From contig CABYDZ010000002.1 in assembly GCA_902517885.1 (NCBI GenBank), positions 1-64,000 of the forward strand: a stretch of 64,000 bases of DNA, written 5' to 3'. Made by a program: the position numbers and the translations under genes. Positions within the stretch are counted from its first letter, which is position 1. Every line of letters starts with the position of its first letter. The notes below the pieces were generated by a model. It was not told the origin of the DNA, did not search any database, and saw only the letters and a list, made by a program, of their open reading frames with translations. This DNA comes from an uncultured Pelagibacteraceae bacterium (GTDB lineage: Bacteria; Pseudomonadota; Alphaproteobacteria; Pelagibacterales; AG-422-B15). Positions 29,571 through 36,603 of this stretch are shown piece after piece.

Positions 29571-31517
29571 ATGCCAAAGTTGCTTTGGAGCCCATCTAAG
29601 GAAAGAATTGAAAAAACAAAATTATATAATTATTTTATTTTTTTAGAAGAAAACAACAAATTACAATTAAACTTTGATTATAGTAAAATCTGGTCGTGGA
29701 GTATTAAGCATCCTGCTGAATTTTGGCTAAGCTTAATTGATTATCTGGGCATAAAGTTCAAAGGAAGTTCTAGTCCTGTTATTGAAAAAGATAAATCTAT
29801 ATATAACCAAGAATTTTTCAAAAATATTAAAGTTAATTATGCCGAAAATATATTATCTAATCTTAACTCCTGCCCGATCACCTTTATCAATGAACTTGGG
29901 TTTAAGAAAAGTTATTATAAGGAAGATTTAGTATCAAAAACTTCAAGATTAGCTAACTATTTTAGGTCTATTGGGGTTAAGAAAGGAGATCGGATTGTAG
30001 CTGTTTCTGTAAACAGCGCTGAGACACTCATTGCATTTTTAGCGGTGAACTCTATTGGAGCAATATGGTCATCTTGCTCACCAGATTTTGGTGAAGTTGC
30101 TATTTTAGATCGTTTTAATCAAATAAAACCAAAAGTATTATTATATTCTAAAATATATTTATATGGTGGAAAAAAATTTGATATTGAAAAAAAGATAAAA
30201 AATGTAATTAATAAAATTCAATCACTCGAACATACTATTTGTATTAATTATCCAGACAAGAAACAGGATAAAGAAATAGAAGGAATAAGTTTAAGTTCAA
30301 TTTTCCAAAAAGAAACTTATGAAGGAAAGATTATTTATGAAGAAAACTTATTCAATGACCCAATGTATATTCTATATTCTAGTGGAACAACTGGTAAGCC
30401 TAAATGCATAGTTCATAATACCGGTGGCCCACTGTTACAACATATAAAAGAGCAACAGCTTCATTGTGATCTAAAAATAGGTGACAAATTATTTTATTAT
30501 ACAACCTGTGGCTGGATGATGTGGAATTGGCTTATTACAGGTTTAGCGTCAGGAGTTTCATTAGTACTTTATGATGGATCCCCATTTTATCCAGAGAAAG
30601 AAACCCTTTTTCAAATTGCTGAAGAAGAAGAAATCACATGCTTTGGAACAAGTGCAAAATTTATAGATGCTTTAAGAAATGATAAGGTAAATATTTTAGA
30701 AAAATATAATTTGGATAAGCTTCAATCAATATTAAGCACAGGATCTCCGCTAATAAGTGAGAGTTTTGAGTATGTGTATGAATTCATTAAAAAAGATGTT
30801 CATCTGGCCTCTATTAGTGGAGGTACAGACATTGTGTCTTGCTTTGTAGGCGGTAACCCGATGTTGCCGGTCTATTCTGGGGAAATACAAAGTAAGTGTC
30901 TTGGAGTGAACGTAGATGTATTTGATGAAAAAAGCCAGAGTACACTCCAGAAAGGAGAGCTGGTATGTAAATCACCACTTCCATCTATGCCGATAGGATT
31001 TTGGGATGACATAAGTAAAGAGAAATATATTAAGTCATACTTTACAAAATTTAATAATGTATGGACACAAGGTGATTATGCCAAAATATCTCAAAATAAT
31101 GGAATAGTAATTTATGGACGTTCGGACTCAACATTAAACCCTGGCGGAATCAGAATTGGTACTGCTGAAATATATAGGTCTGTCGAGCAAATAGATGAAA
31201 TTGTTGAATCTATTGTAGTTGGCCAGTCTTGGGACAATGATACAAGAATTATTCTATTCGTGAAACTTCAAAATGATATTGAACTTGATCAAGGTATTAT
31301 TGATAAAATTAAAGATAATATTAGATCTTCTAATTCTATAAGGCATGTACCAGCAAAAATTATTAAAGTAAGTGATATACCTAGAACAAGAAGTGGCAAA
31401 ATAGCAGAAATCACTGTGAGAGATATAATAAATGGTATGAAAGTAAAGAATTTAGAGGCTTTGGCCAATCCAGTTTGTTTATCCGAATATGAAAATATTG
31501 AAGAATTAAATAATTAG
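29571..31517 (+). CDS. Acetoacetyl-CoA synthetase
   Basis: This 648-residue adenylate-forming enzyme should activate acetoacetate to acetoacetyl-CoA. The N-terminal region has the acetyl/acetoacetyl-CoA synthetase pattern (FWLSLIDYLGI). The ATP-binding loop YSSGTTGKPKCIVH lies near residue 265, the CGWMMWNWL segment typical of acetoacetyl-CoA synthetases follows, then a GDYAKI-type hinge and the catalytic Lys in RTRSGKIAE near residue 620. Acetoacetate is a product of the BKACE reaction, which makes the location sensible. It starts 21 bp after the aldehyde dehydrogenase and ends 14 bp before the tmpA-like gene. Confidence 0.92.
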   Translation: MPKLLWSPSKERIEKTKLYNYFIFLEENNKLQLNFDYSKIWSWSIKHPAEFWLSLIDYLGIKFKGSSSPVIEKDKSIYNQEFFKNIKVNYAENILSNLNSCPITFINELGFKKSYYKEDLVSKTSRLANYFRSIGVKKGDRIVAVSVNSAETLIAFLAVNSIGAIWSSCSPDFGEVAILDRFNQIKPKVLLYSKIYLYGGKKFDIEKKIKNVINKIQSLEHTICINYPDKKQDKEIEGISLSSIFQKETYEGKIIYEENLFNDPMYILYSSGTTGKPKCIVHNTGGPLLQHIKEQQLHCDLKIGDKLFYYTTCGWMMWNWLITGLASGVSLVLYDGSPFYPEKETLFQIAEEEEITCFGTSAKFIDALRNDKVNILEKYNLDKLQSILSTGSPLISESFEYVYEFIKKDVHLASISGGTDIVSCFVGGNPMLPVYSGEIQSKCLGVNVDVFDEKSQSTLQKGELVCKSPLPSMPIGFWDDISKEKYIKSYFTKFNNVWTQGDYAKISQNNGIVIYGRSDSTLNPGGIRIGTAEIYRSVEQIDEIVESIVVGQSWDNDTRIILFVKLQNDIELDQGIIDKIKDNIRSSNSIRHVPAKIIKVSDIPRTRSGKIAEITVRDIINGMKVKNLEALANPVCLSEYENIEELNN

Positions 31518-31531
31518 TTTTATATTTTTTT

Positions 31532-32623
31532 ATGGATTTCGATTATGACTCAAAAGAAATAAGGTTTTCTGTTGGAGATGAGCAATATAAGCTTCATCCT
31601 TTATGGATGAGAGAAAGGTCACTAGAAGAAGGTACGGTTGATCAAAACTCATTACAAAGACTTTATGACCCAGAGAAAATTTCTGAAAATTTAAAAATTA
31701 AGGAAGTAAATAAGTTAGAAAAAGATAAACTGTTAATCAAATTCTCAGACAATCATGTAGCTAAGTATTGTATTAAAAACTTGATTAAAGAGATCAAGAG
31801 GGCAAAAGGACTTCCCGATAAAGTTTTTTGGAATAAAGAGAATATCTCACTTAGAAAGTTTAAATTTGATTATAGTAAAAATGAAAATAAACAAATTTAT
31901 GAGATATTAGAATATTATCATAGATATGGATTTGCAATTGTAAGCGCACTTAAACCCGAAGATGGTGAGATTATAAATTTTGCAAAAAGAATTGGATATA
32001 TAAGAGAAACTAATTTTGGAAAATTGTTCAATGTTAAGTCTCAAAAGCAACCAAATGATTTAGCATATACATCTATTGAATTAGAATCTCATACTGATAA
32101 TCCATATCGAAAACCAGTGCCTTCAATTCAATTTTTATTTTGTATTCATAATAGCTGCCAAGGAGGCGACTCAACTATTGTTGATGGGTTTAAGGTTGCA
32201 GAGGATTTAAAAAATGAAAATCTAAATGCGTTTAATACTCTTACAAATACTCTAATCAATTTCAAATTTAAAGACAAAGATGCTATCCTAGAAAAGACAG
32301 GTAAGATTATAAAGTTGAGTGAGCGTGGAGAGCTTAAGCAAATAAAGTATAGTAACAGACTAGATTTCGTTTTTTATCAAGAACCTAGAAAACTCGATGA
32401 ATTTTACGCAGCAAAAAGAATTATGCATCAAATGATAAATTCATCAAAATATTTATTTAAGTTTCGCCTTGAGCCTGGAGACCTAATTATTATGAATAAT
32501 TATAGAACACTTCATGGAAGAACAAGCTATAATACGGCTGAAGGTAATAGATGGCTTCAGGGCTTGTATATTGATCATGATTCCGCAGAAAGTAAATTTA
32601 AATTGTTGTCAGAGGAAATATAA
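31532..32623 (+). CDS. tmpA: TmpA-like 2OG-Fe(II) oxygenase (gamma-butyrobetaine-dioxygenase family)
   Basis: This second BBOX-family enzyme (363 residues) has an N-terminal DUF971-like domain (LHPLWMRERS) and a TauD fold with the iron triad His187, Asp189 (SHTDNPYR) and His328 (TLHGRTSY). The PNDLAYTSIELESHTDNPY pattern differs from the carnitine-forming paralogue at 25-26 kb. Characterised TmpA enzymes, formerly misannotated as gamma-butyrobetaine hydroxylases, hydroxylate 2-trimethylaminoethylphosphonate at C1. The stop abuts the ATG of a TmpB-like HD gene with no spacer, the strongest evidence for this assignment. Trimethyllysine dioxygenase is the main alternative. Confidence 0.78.
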   Translation: MDFDYDSKEIRFSVGDEQYKLHPLWMRERSLEEGTVDQNSLQRLYDPEKISENLKIKEVNKLEKDKLLIKFSDNHVAKYCIKNLIKEIKRAKGLPDKVFWNKENISLRKFKFDYSKNENKQIYEILEYYHRYGFAIVSALKPEDGEIINFAKRIGYIRETNFGKLFNVKSQKQPNDLAYTSIELESHTDNPYRKPVPSIQFLFCIHNSCQGGDSTIVDGFKVAEDLKNENLNAFNTLTNTLINFKFKDKDAILEKTGKIIKLSERGELKQIKYSNRLDFVFYQEPRKLDEFYAAKRIMHQMINSSKYLFKFRLEPGDLIIMNNYRTLHGRTSYNTAEGNRWLQGLYIDHDSAESKFKLLSEEI

Positions 32624-33175
32624 ATGAAAAAAGTTAAATTCACGCAGATGAAAGATGGCACAAAAGAAGATTATGATCTTTTAAGTAAATATGAAGAAAA
32701 GTTTTCAAAAGATCTCCCTGATAGAGTATTAGAGGCGTTGAAAAATTTAGATAGTTCAGTTGACGGTTATCAAGTAACAAGGTTAGAGCATTCACTTCAA
32801 TCAGCAACTCGTGCAGAAAAAGATGGAGCAGAAGAAGAAATGGTAGTGGCAACTCTTATACACGATATTGGAGACAATCTTGCTCCCCATAACCATAGTC
32901 AGCTTGTTGCCGCAGTTTTAAGGCCTTACGTCTCAGAGAAAATATATTGGATCATGCTTCACCATGGCATATTTCAAGAATATTACTATGCTCATCATAT
33001 AGGAAGAGATCGTAACGCCAGAGATAAATTTAAAGATCATCCTTACTACCAAGATGCCGTAGATTTTTGTGAAAAATGGGATCAAAAGTCATTTGATCCA
33101 AATTATGAATCTTACTCTCTTGAATATTTTGAACCAAAAGTTAGGAAGCTGTTCTCCAAGGAGCCAAATTTTTAG
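32624..33175 (+). CDS. tmpB: TmpB-like HD-domain mixed-valence diiron oxygenase
   Basis: This 183-residue HD-domain protein resembles TmpB and PhnZ, which use a diiron site and O2 to cleave the C-P bond of alpha-hydroxyphosphonates. Six candidate ligands can be placed by comparison with PhnZ: His56 (RLEHSLQSA), His80-Asp81 (LIHDIGD), His91, His114 and Asp153 (KWDQKSF). The spacing from the first His to HD is 24 residues, as in PhnZ. The expected products are glycine betaine and phosphate. PhnZ's second-sphere Glu27 appears to be Tyr here, which needs an alignment. The stop overlaps that of the convergent KAS III gene. Confidence 0.82.
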   Translation: MKKVKFTQMKDGTKEDYDLLSKYEEKFSKDLPDRVLEALKNLDSSVDGYQVTRLEHSLQSATRAEKDGAEEEMVVATLIHDIGDNLAPHNHSQLVAAVLRPYVSEKIYWIMLHHGIFQEYYYAHHIGRDRNARDKFKDHPYYQDAVDFCEKWDQKSFDPNYESYSLEYFEPKVRKLFSKEPNF

Positions 33176-34299
33176 GCAATTTTTTTCACAATAACGTTTC
33201 CTACAGAGTAACCGGCTCCAAAAGAGCAAATAATTGCAAGCTCGTCTTTTTTTAGTGATTTATTGTGTTTGTGAAATGCAATTATAGAACCCGCAGAACT
33301 TGTATTGGCATATTCGTCGAGTACGACGGGAGCCAGATCTTTTGACGCTTCTTTGCCGAGTACATATTTAGAGATAAGAACATTCATATTTTCATTTGCC
33401 TGATGCAAATACATACCTTTTAAATCTTCAGCAGCGAGCTTATTTTCTTCTAAATGATCCTTTATTAAATTAGAAACTTTAGGGATAACTTCTTTGAATA
33501 CTTTCCTTCCATTTTGATGGAATAATTTATCTGCCTTACCGACTCCTTCAGGAGAAGAGCTGTTAAGAAATCCATAATTGTTTCTTATATTATTAGAAAA
33601 CTCTGTGAGGAGCTTTGTTCCAAGTATTTCATATGAGTTATTTTTATAAATATCCTCACTCATTCTTTCTAAAACCACAGCTGTTGCAACATCTCCAAAT
33701 ATAAAATGACAGTCTCTATCTTTAAAATTTAAATGACCAGTGCAAATCTCTGGGTTTACCATTAAGGCTGATTTAATACTTCCACTCTTTATCATATCAA
33801 AAATGGTTTGAATTCCAAAAGTAGCTGAGGAACAAGCAACATTCATATCGAATGCGAACCCCTCAATGCCTAATTCATTTTGAATCTCGATTGCTATCGC
33901 TGGGTAGGCACGTTCTAAATTTGAGCATGCAACAATGACTGCATCTATCTCTTTAATATCAATTTGTGAATTATTTATTGCCTCTTTTGCAGCAACTACT
34001 CCCATTTCAGCAAGATTCGATATTTGATCTTCAGATCTTTCATTAAGTCTGGGGCGCATAAAAGACGTGTCCAATATTCCTGATTTATTTTGAACATACC
34101 TGGATTTTACACCTGAAGCTTTCTCAATAAACTCTGAACTAGATTTTTCTAGTGGCTCCAAACTGCCATTATTTATTTCCTTTGAATTAGATGCATTGTA
34201 TTCATCTACATACTTATTGTATGAATCAACTAATTCTTCATTAGAAATTTTTTCTTTGGGCGTGAATAGTCCTGTTCCCGAGATTTGTACTTTAAACAT
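33172..34299 (-). CDS. Beta-ketoacyl-ACP synthase III-like protein
   Basis: This 375-residue thiolase-fold enzyme of the FabH family has the catalytic Cys156 in NVACSSATFG, the His in YLHQANENMN near residue 298 and the Asn in EYANTSSAGS near residue 335. Its N-terminal insertion (residues 35-60, Asn/Ser/Glu-rich) makes it longer than FabH from E. coli (317). It probably starts fatty acid synthesis from acetyl-CoA, or performs a related condensation. A mini-lipoprotein gene and a stable hairpin lie upstream on the same strand. No other fatty-acid genes are near. Confidence 0.85.
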   Translation of the reverse strand: MFKVQISGTGLFTPKEKISNEELVDSYNKYVDEYNASNSKEINNGSLEPLEKSSSEFIEKASGVKSRYVQNKSGILDTSFMRPRLNERSEDQISNLAEMGVVAAKEAINNSQIDIKEIDAVIVACSNLERAYPAIAIEIQNELGIEGFAFDMNVACSSATFGIQTIFDMIKSGSIKSALMVNPEICTGHLNFKDRDCHFIFGDVATAVVLERMSEDIYKNNSYEILGTKLLTEFSNNIRNNYGFLNSSSPEGVGKADKLFHQNGRKVFKEVIPKVSNLIKDHLEENKLAAEDLKGMYLHQANENMNVLISKYVLGKEASKDLAPVVLDEYANTSSAGSIIAFHKHNKSLKKDELAIICSFGAGYSVGNVIVKKIA

Positions 34300-34366
34300 T
34301 AAAATAAGTATACTTAATGGAAACTGATTATGGCAATTAACTTTTTTAACTGATTATTACAAGGTG

Positions 34367-34393
34367 TAACTGACCCCATAATGAGGCCAGTTA
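34367..34393 (-). other. Stem-loop in the leader of the KAS III gene, stable only in the minus-strand RNA
   Basis: In the minus-strand transcript the 11-base arms pair fully around a five-base loop, using two G-U wobbles. In plus-strand RNA the same positions become A-C mismatches. This asymmetry indicates that the minus-strand RNA is the structured one. The hairpin lies between the mini-lipoprotein stop and the KAS III start and has no following U-run, so it is not a classic terminator. It may stabilise the upstream message or separate expression of the two genes. Confidence 0.45.
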
Positions 34394-34400
34394 AACATCT

Positions 34401-34517
34401 TTATATTCCTGGAATATAAGGAACACCGTCGCCCTTAATTGTCTCATTTATGCTTTGTAAAGTAGTACAAGCCGAAATCATGAAACTAAAAGCTAAAACT
34501 GTAAGAGTAGTACGCAT
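34401..34517 (-). CDS. 38-residue mini-lipoprotein (entericidin-like)
   Basis: A short frame encodes a signal peptide of 16 residues ending in the lipobox ISAC (Cys17), followed by only 21 mature residues containing TTLQSINETIKGDG and ending PYIPGI. An AGGAG Shine-Dalgarno (complement of 34525-34529) lies seven bases before the ATG, among the best in the window. The architecture recalls entericidin-type peptides: tiny lipoproteins with one amphipathic helix, though the mature sequence is not a clear match. It faces the KAS III gene downstream through a hairpin. Expression and lipidation are predicted only. Confidence 0.7.
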   Translation of the reverse strand: MRTTLTVLAFSFMISACTTLQSINETIKGDGVPYIPGI

Positions 34518-34588
34518 GCTTATTCTCCTGTTGATTTATTGATACTATATTTATTTCAATGCCAAATACAATTAATATATCGAAAAAT

Positions 34589-34837
34589 ATGAGATTCTTT
34601 GTTTATATTATTGGAACAAAACACCCGAAACTACGAACATATGTAGGTTGGAGCAATGATGTTAAAAAAAGACTTAAAGCACATAATGAATCTAAAGGAG
34701 CAAAGTTTACAAGAGGATCTAAATGGAAATTATTATATCAAGAGGAATTATCTTCTAAGTCAGAAGCAATGAGGAGAGAGATTTATTTAAAAAAAGATAG
34801 ACAATTAAGATCTCAGCTTAGAAATAAATTAATTTGA
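34589..34837 (+). CDS. GIY-YIG domain protein (YhbQ/UvrC N-terminal type)
   Basis: This 82-residue single-domain protein carries the GIY-YIG nuclease fold: FVYIIG, then TYVGWSND with the catalytic-type Gly and the conserved Arg in KRLKAHNE, and the Glu in EAMRREIYLKK. Stand-alone members of this size are common and their role is poorly known; some cleave or nick DNA. The ATG at 34589 begins at the domain; an in-frame ATG at 34559 would add ten residues with no homology to the fold, and neither has a clear Shine-Dalgarno. Its end overlaps the convergent cupin gene by nine bases. Confidence 0.85.
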   Translation: MRFFVYIIGTKHPKLRTYVGWSNDVKKRLKAHNESKGAKFTRGSKWKLLYQEELSSKSEAMRREIYLKKDRQLRSQLRNKLI

Positions 34838-35251
34838 AATACCATAATTACTTCGATCTTTCTTTCTAAGTCCGTATGGACCAGCGATATAGATAGTGAC
34901 TGGCTTGATACCAGGCTCTAAGTCAACTCTGTGCAAGTTATCAGCACTTCTAAAACCAACATAGAATCTGTCTCTCCAAATTTTATTTTTATTTTTATCT
35001 GTCTCCCAGTACCCTCCACTGATTATAATAGTAATATATGGAAAAGGATGATTATGAAGGCCCACACCATGATCGTCATCTAAAATATGATGTATTAATA
35101 TATTAAATGGAAACCAGCGGGGTCTTTTTCTAAATAAAAGATAATATCTTGCTGTCCAAGGCTTTGCCAAGCAATATTCAGGATGCGATGGACCTCTATC
35201 CATAACAACCTTTTTCCTGCCTAATTTTTCTAGTATCTTAAGTAAAAGCAT
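34829..35251 (-). CDS. Cupin-like protein with HNHP motif, function unknown
   Basis: This predicted 140-residue protein has a small beta-barrel pattern with a potential metal-binding LHNHPFPYITIIISGGYWE segment and a later conserved-looking HRVDLEPG. The ATG at 35251 is chosen because a longer reading would begin at 35290, inside the tRNA-Arg gene. A basic, Trp- and Arg-rich N-terminal half (WTARYYLLFRKRPRWFPFN) precedes the barrel. Similar short cupins occur in marine phages and bacteria, and the gene lies next to a tRNA and a phage-like 2OG oxygenase. No enzymatic role can be stated. Confidence 0.7.
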   Translation of the reverse strand: MLLLKILEKLGRKKVVMDRGPSHPEYCLAKPWTARYYLLFRKRPRWFPFNILIHHILDDDHGVGLHNHPFPYITIIISGGYWETDKNKNKIWRDRFYVGFRSADNLHRVDLEPGIKPVTIYIAGPYGLRKKDRSNYGISN

Positions 35252-35275
35252 GTTACTTGAAATAATAATATAGAT

Positions 35276-35352
35276 GCGTCCATAGCTCAACTGGATAGAG
35301 CATCAGACTTCGGATCTGAGGGTTGAGGGTTCGAATCCTTCTGGGCGCACCA
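35276..35352 (+). tRNA. tRNA-Arg (anticodon UCG)
   Basis: The cloverleaf folds with acceptor GCGTCCA/TGGGCGC (one G-U), D stem GCTC/GAGC, anticodon stem TCAGA/TCTGA with loop CTTCGGA, and T stem GAGGG/CCTTC with TTCGAAT. The anticodon is TCG, reading CGA and probably other CGN codons. The CCA end is encoded (35350-35352). It is flanked by accessory genes on both sides. Confidence 0.96.
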
Positions 35353-35359
35353 AGAAAAT

Positions 35360-35959
35360 ATGAAGATATACAAACCATTTGGACCAACAATCGGAAAAAC
35401 AAAACTGACACTAAGTGCAGTCACACGTTTGAACAAATTTTCTGAACAGGTATCTAACAATAAAAGACTTTCAAAAAGATATGATTATGACCACAGATTA
35501 GTAGGAAGTATGAAACAGCAATTTAGGATACCCTCAAAAATCATAAAAATTGGGATTGAAAAACAAATTATTAAATCTGTAAAAGATTATTATGATAAAA
35601 CACTTAATATTAAAGTTAAAAAAATAAGAATTGAAAAGGCTTGGATTGTTAGCCAGTTTGCTGGAGATTTTAATCCACCTCATTTACATAGAGGCAACAT
35701 TAGTGGAGTAGGTTATTTAAAGATACCGAGTTCAATTAAGCGTAATAAAGAAAAAGATTTAGCGGGGTTAATTTCTTTCTTTGATGGTCGAGTGTCTCTT
35801 CCAAGAAATAGCCCACCGCTTGTGAAACACCGAGAGACTTTTAAGCCAAGAGTGGGAGACTTATATATATTTCCATCATTTCTAATGCATGACGTCCACC
35901 CTTTCAGAGGAGATGGTGAAAGAAGGTGCTTTTCCTTTAATGCATTTGTTGATGCATAA
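35360..35959 (+). CDS. Putative 2OG-Fe(II) oxygenase (PF13759-like, phage-associated type)
   Basis: The 199-residue protein matches the pattern of the putative 2OG-Fe(II) oxygenase family common in marine phages and bacteria: PHLHRGNISGVGYLKIP carries His108 and His110, the barrel continues through FFDGRVS, and FPSFLMHDVHPFRG supplies His177/His180, followed by RRCFSFNAF. Substrates for this family are largely unknown. It begins eight bases after the tRNA-Arg CCA, so it may be co-transcribed with the tRNA, and it lies opposite a cupin gene. Acquisition at the tRNA is possible. Confidence 0.8.
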   Translation: MKIYKPFGPTIGKTKLTLSAVTRLNKFSEQVSNNKRLSKRYDYDHRLVGSMKQQFRIPSKIIKIGIEKQIIKSVKDYYDKTLNIKVKKIRIEKAWIVSQFAGDFNPPHLHRGNISGVGYLKIPSSIKRNKEKDLAGLISFFDGRVSLPRNSPPLVKHRETFKPRVGDLYIFPSFLMHDVHPFRGDGERRCFSFNAFVDA

Positions 35960-35962
35960 GTC

Positions 35963-36601
35963 TTAATTACGCAAAAAATTTTTTTTTAAATTATTCTCAA
36001 TTGATTTTTTTGAAACAGAACCTTTTCTTAAGAGGTTTATTTTGTTTTTATTCACTTCAACTAGAGTTGACTCTGCAAAGCTCATTCTGTAGTGACTACT
36101 TATCGCATGCGAAACATCATCATTATGAAGTAGGCTAAGACGATTGATATTATTACTATTTTTTTCTTGATGAATATTCGCACTCGTAGTTGCGAGTGGC
36201 TTATTAACAACCTTAAGTAAGTTCATAACATCTTTATTTTTTGGAATACGAATGCCTATTTTTGAAAGTCTTTTATCACCGTTATAGATATTTCTATTTT
36301 TTTTTCTAAGTATTAGCGTAAGGGGTCCAGGCCAGTAATGTGTTGCTAAGAACTCCTCAACATCATTGAAATATGCATATTTTTTTGCTTCTTTTATGGA
36401 CTTTACAAATAAAATAAGTGGATAGGTTTTTGGTCTTTTCTTAATTCTAAAAATATTTTCAACCCCTTTCTCATTCGTTGCATCTGCCGCAATACCATAA
36501 ACAGTGTCTGTTGGTATAATTATTGTCTTACCATTCAGTAGACTTCTAGCGGCTAATTTAATAGAGTTTATATTGGCTTTAATAATTTTTTTTGAATTCA
36601 T
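35963..36601 (-). CDS. tsaC: Threonylcarbamoyl-AMP synthase (TsaC/Sua5 family)
   Basis: This enzyme makes threonylcarbamoyl-AMP from Thr, bicarbonate and ATP for t6A37 modification of ANN-reading tRNAs. The YrdC-fold motifs are present: IIPTDTVYGIAADA, the RIKKRPKTYPL loop, WPGPLTLIL and the ATTSANIHQE segment near residue 140. At 212 residues it carries the YrdC domain and a short tail ending in a basic segment but no C-terminal Sua5 domain. Its ATG lies two bases from the ATG of the divergent deacetylase-like gene. Confidence 0.92.
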   Translation of the reverse strand: MNSKKIIKANINSIKLAARSLLNGKTIIIPTDTVYGIAADATNEKGVENIFRIKKRPKTYPLILFVKSIKEAKKYAYFNDVEEFLATHYWPGPLTLILRKKNRNIYNGDKRLSKIGIRIPKNKDVMNLLKVVNKPLATTSANIHQEKNSNNINRLSLLHNDDVSHAISSHYRMSFAESTLVEVNKNKINLLRKGSVSKKSIENNLKKNFLRN

Positions 36602-36603
36602 TT

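Noticed and set aside
35252..35290. Longer N-terminus for the cupin gene starting at 35290
   Set aside because: It would begin inside tRNA-Arg. The ATG at 35251 avoids this and keeps the whole domain.
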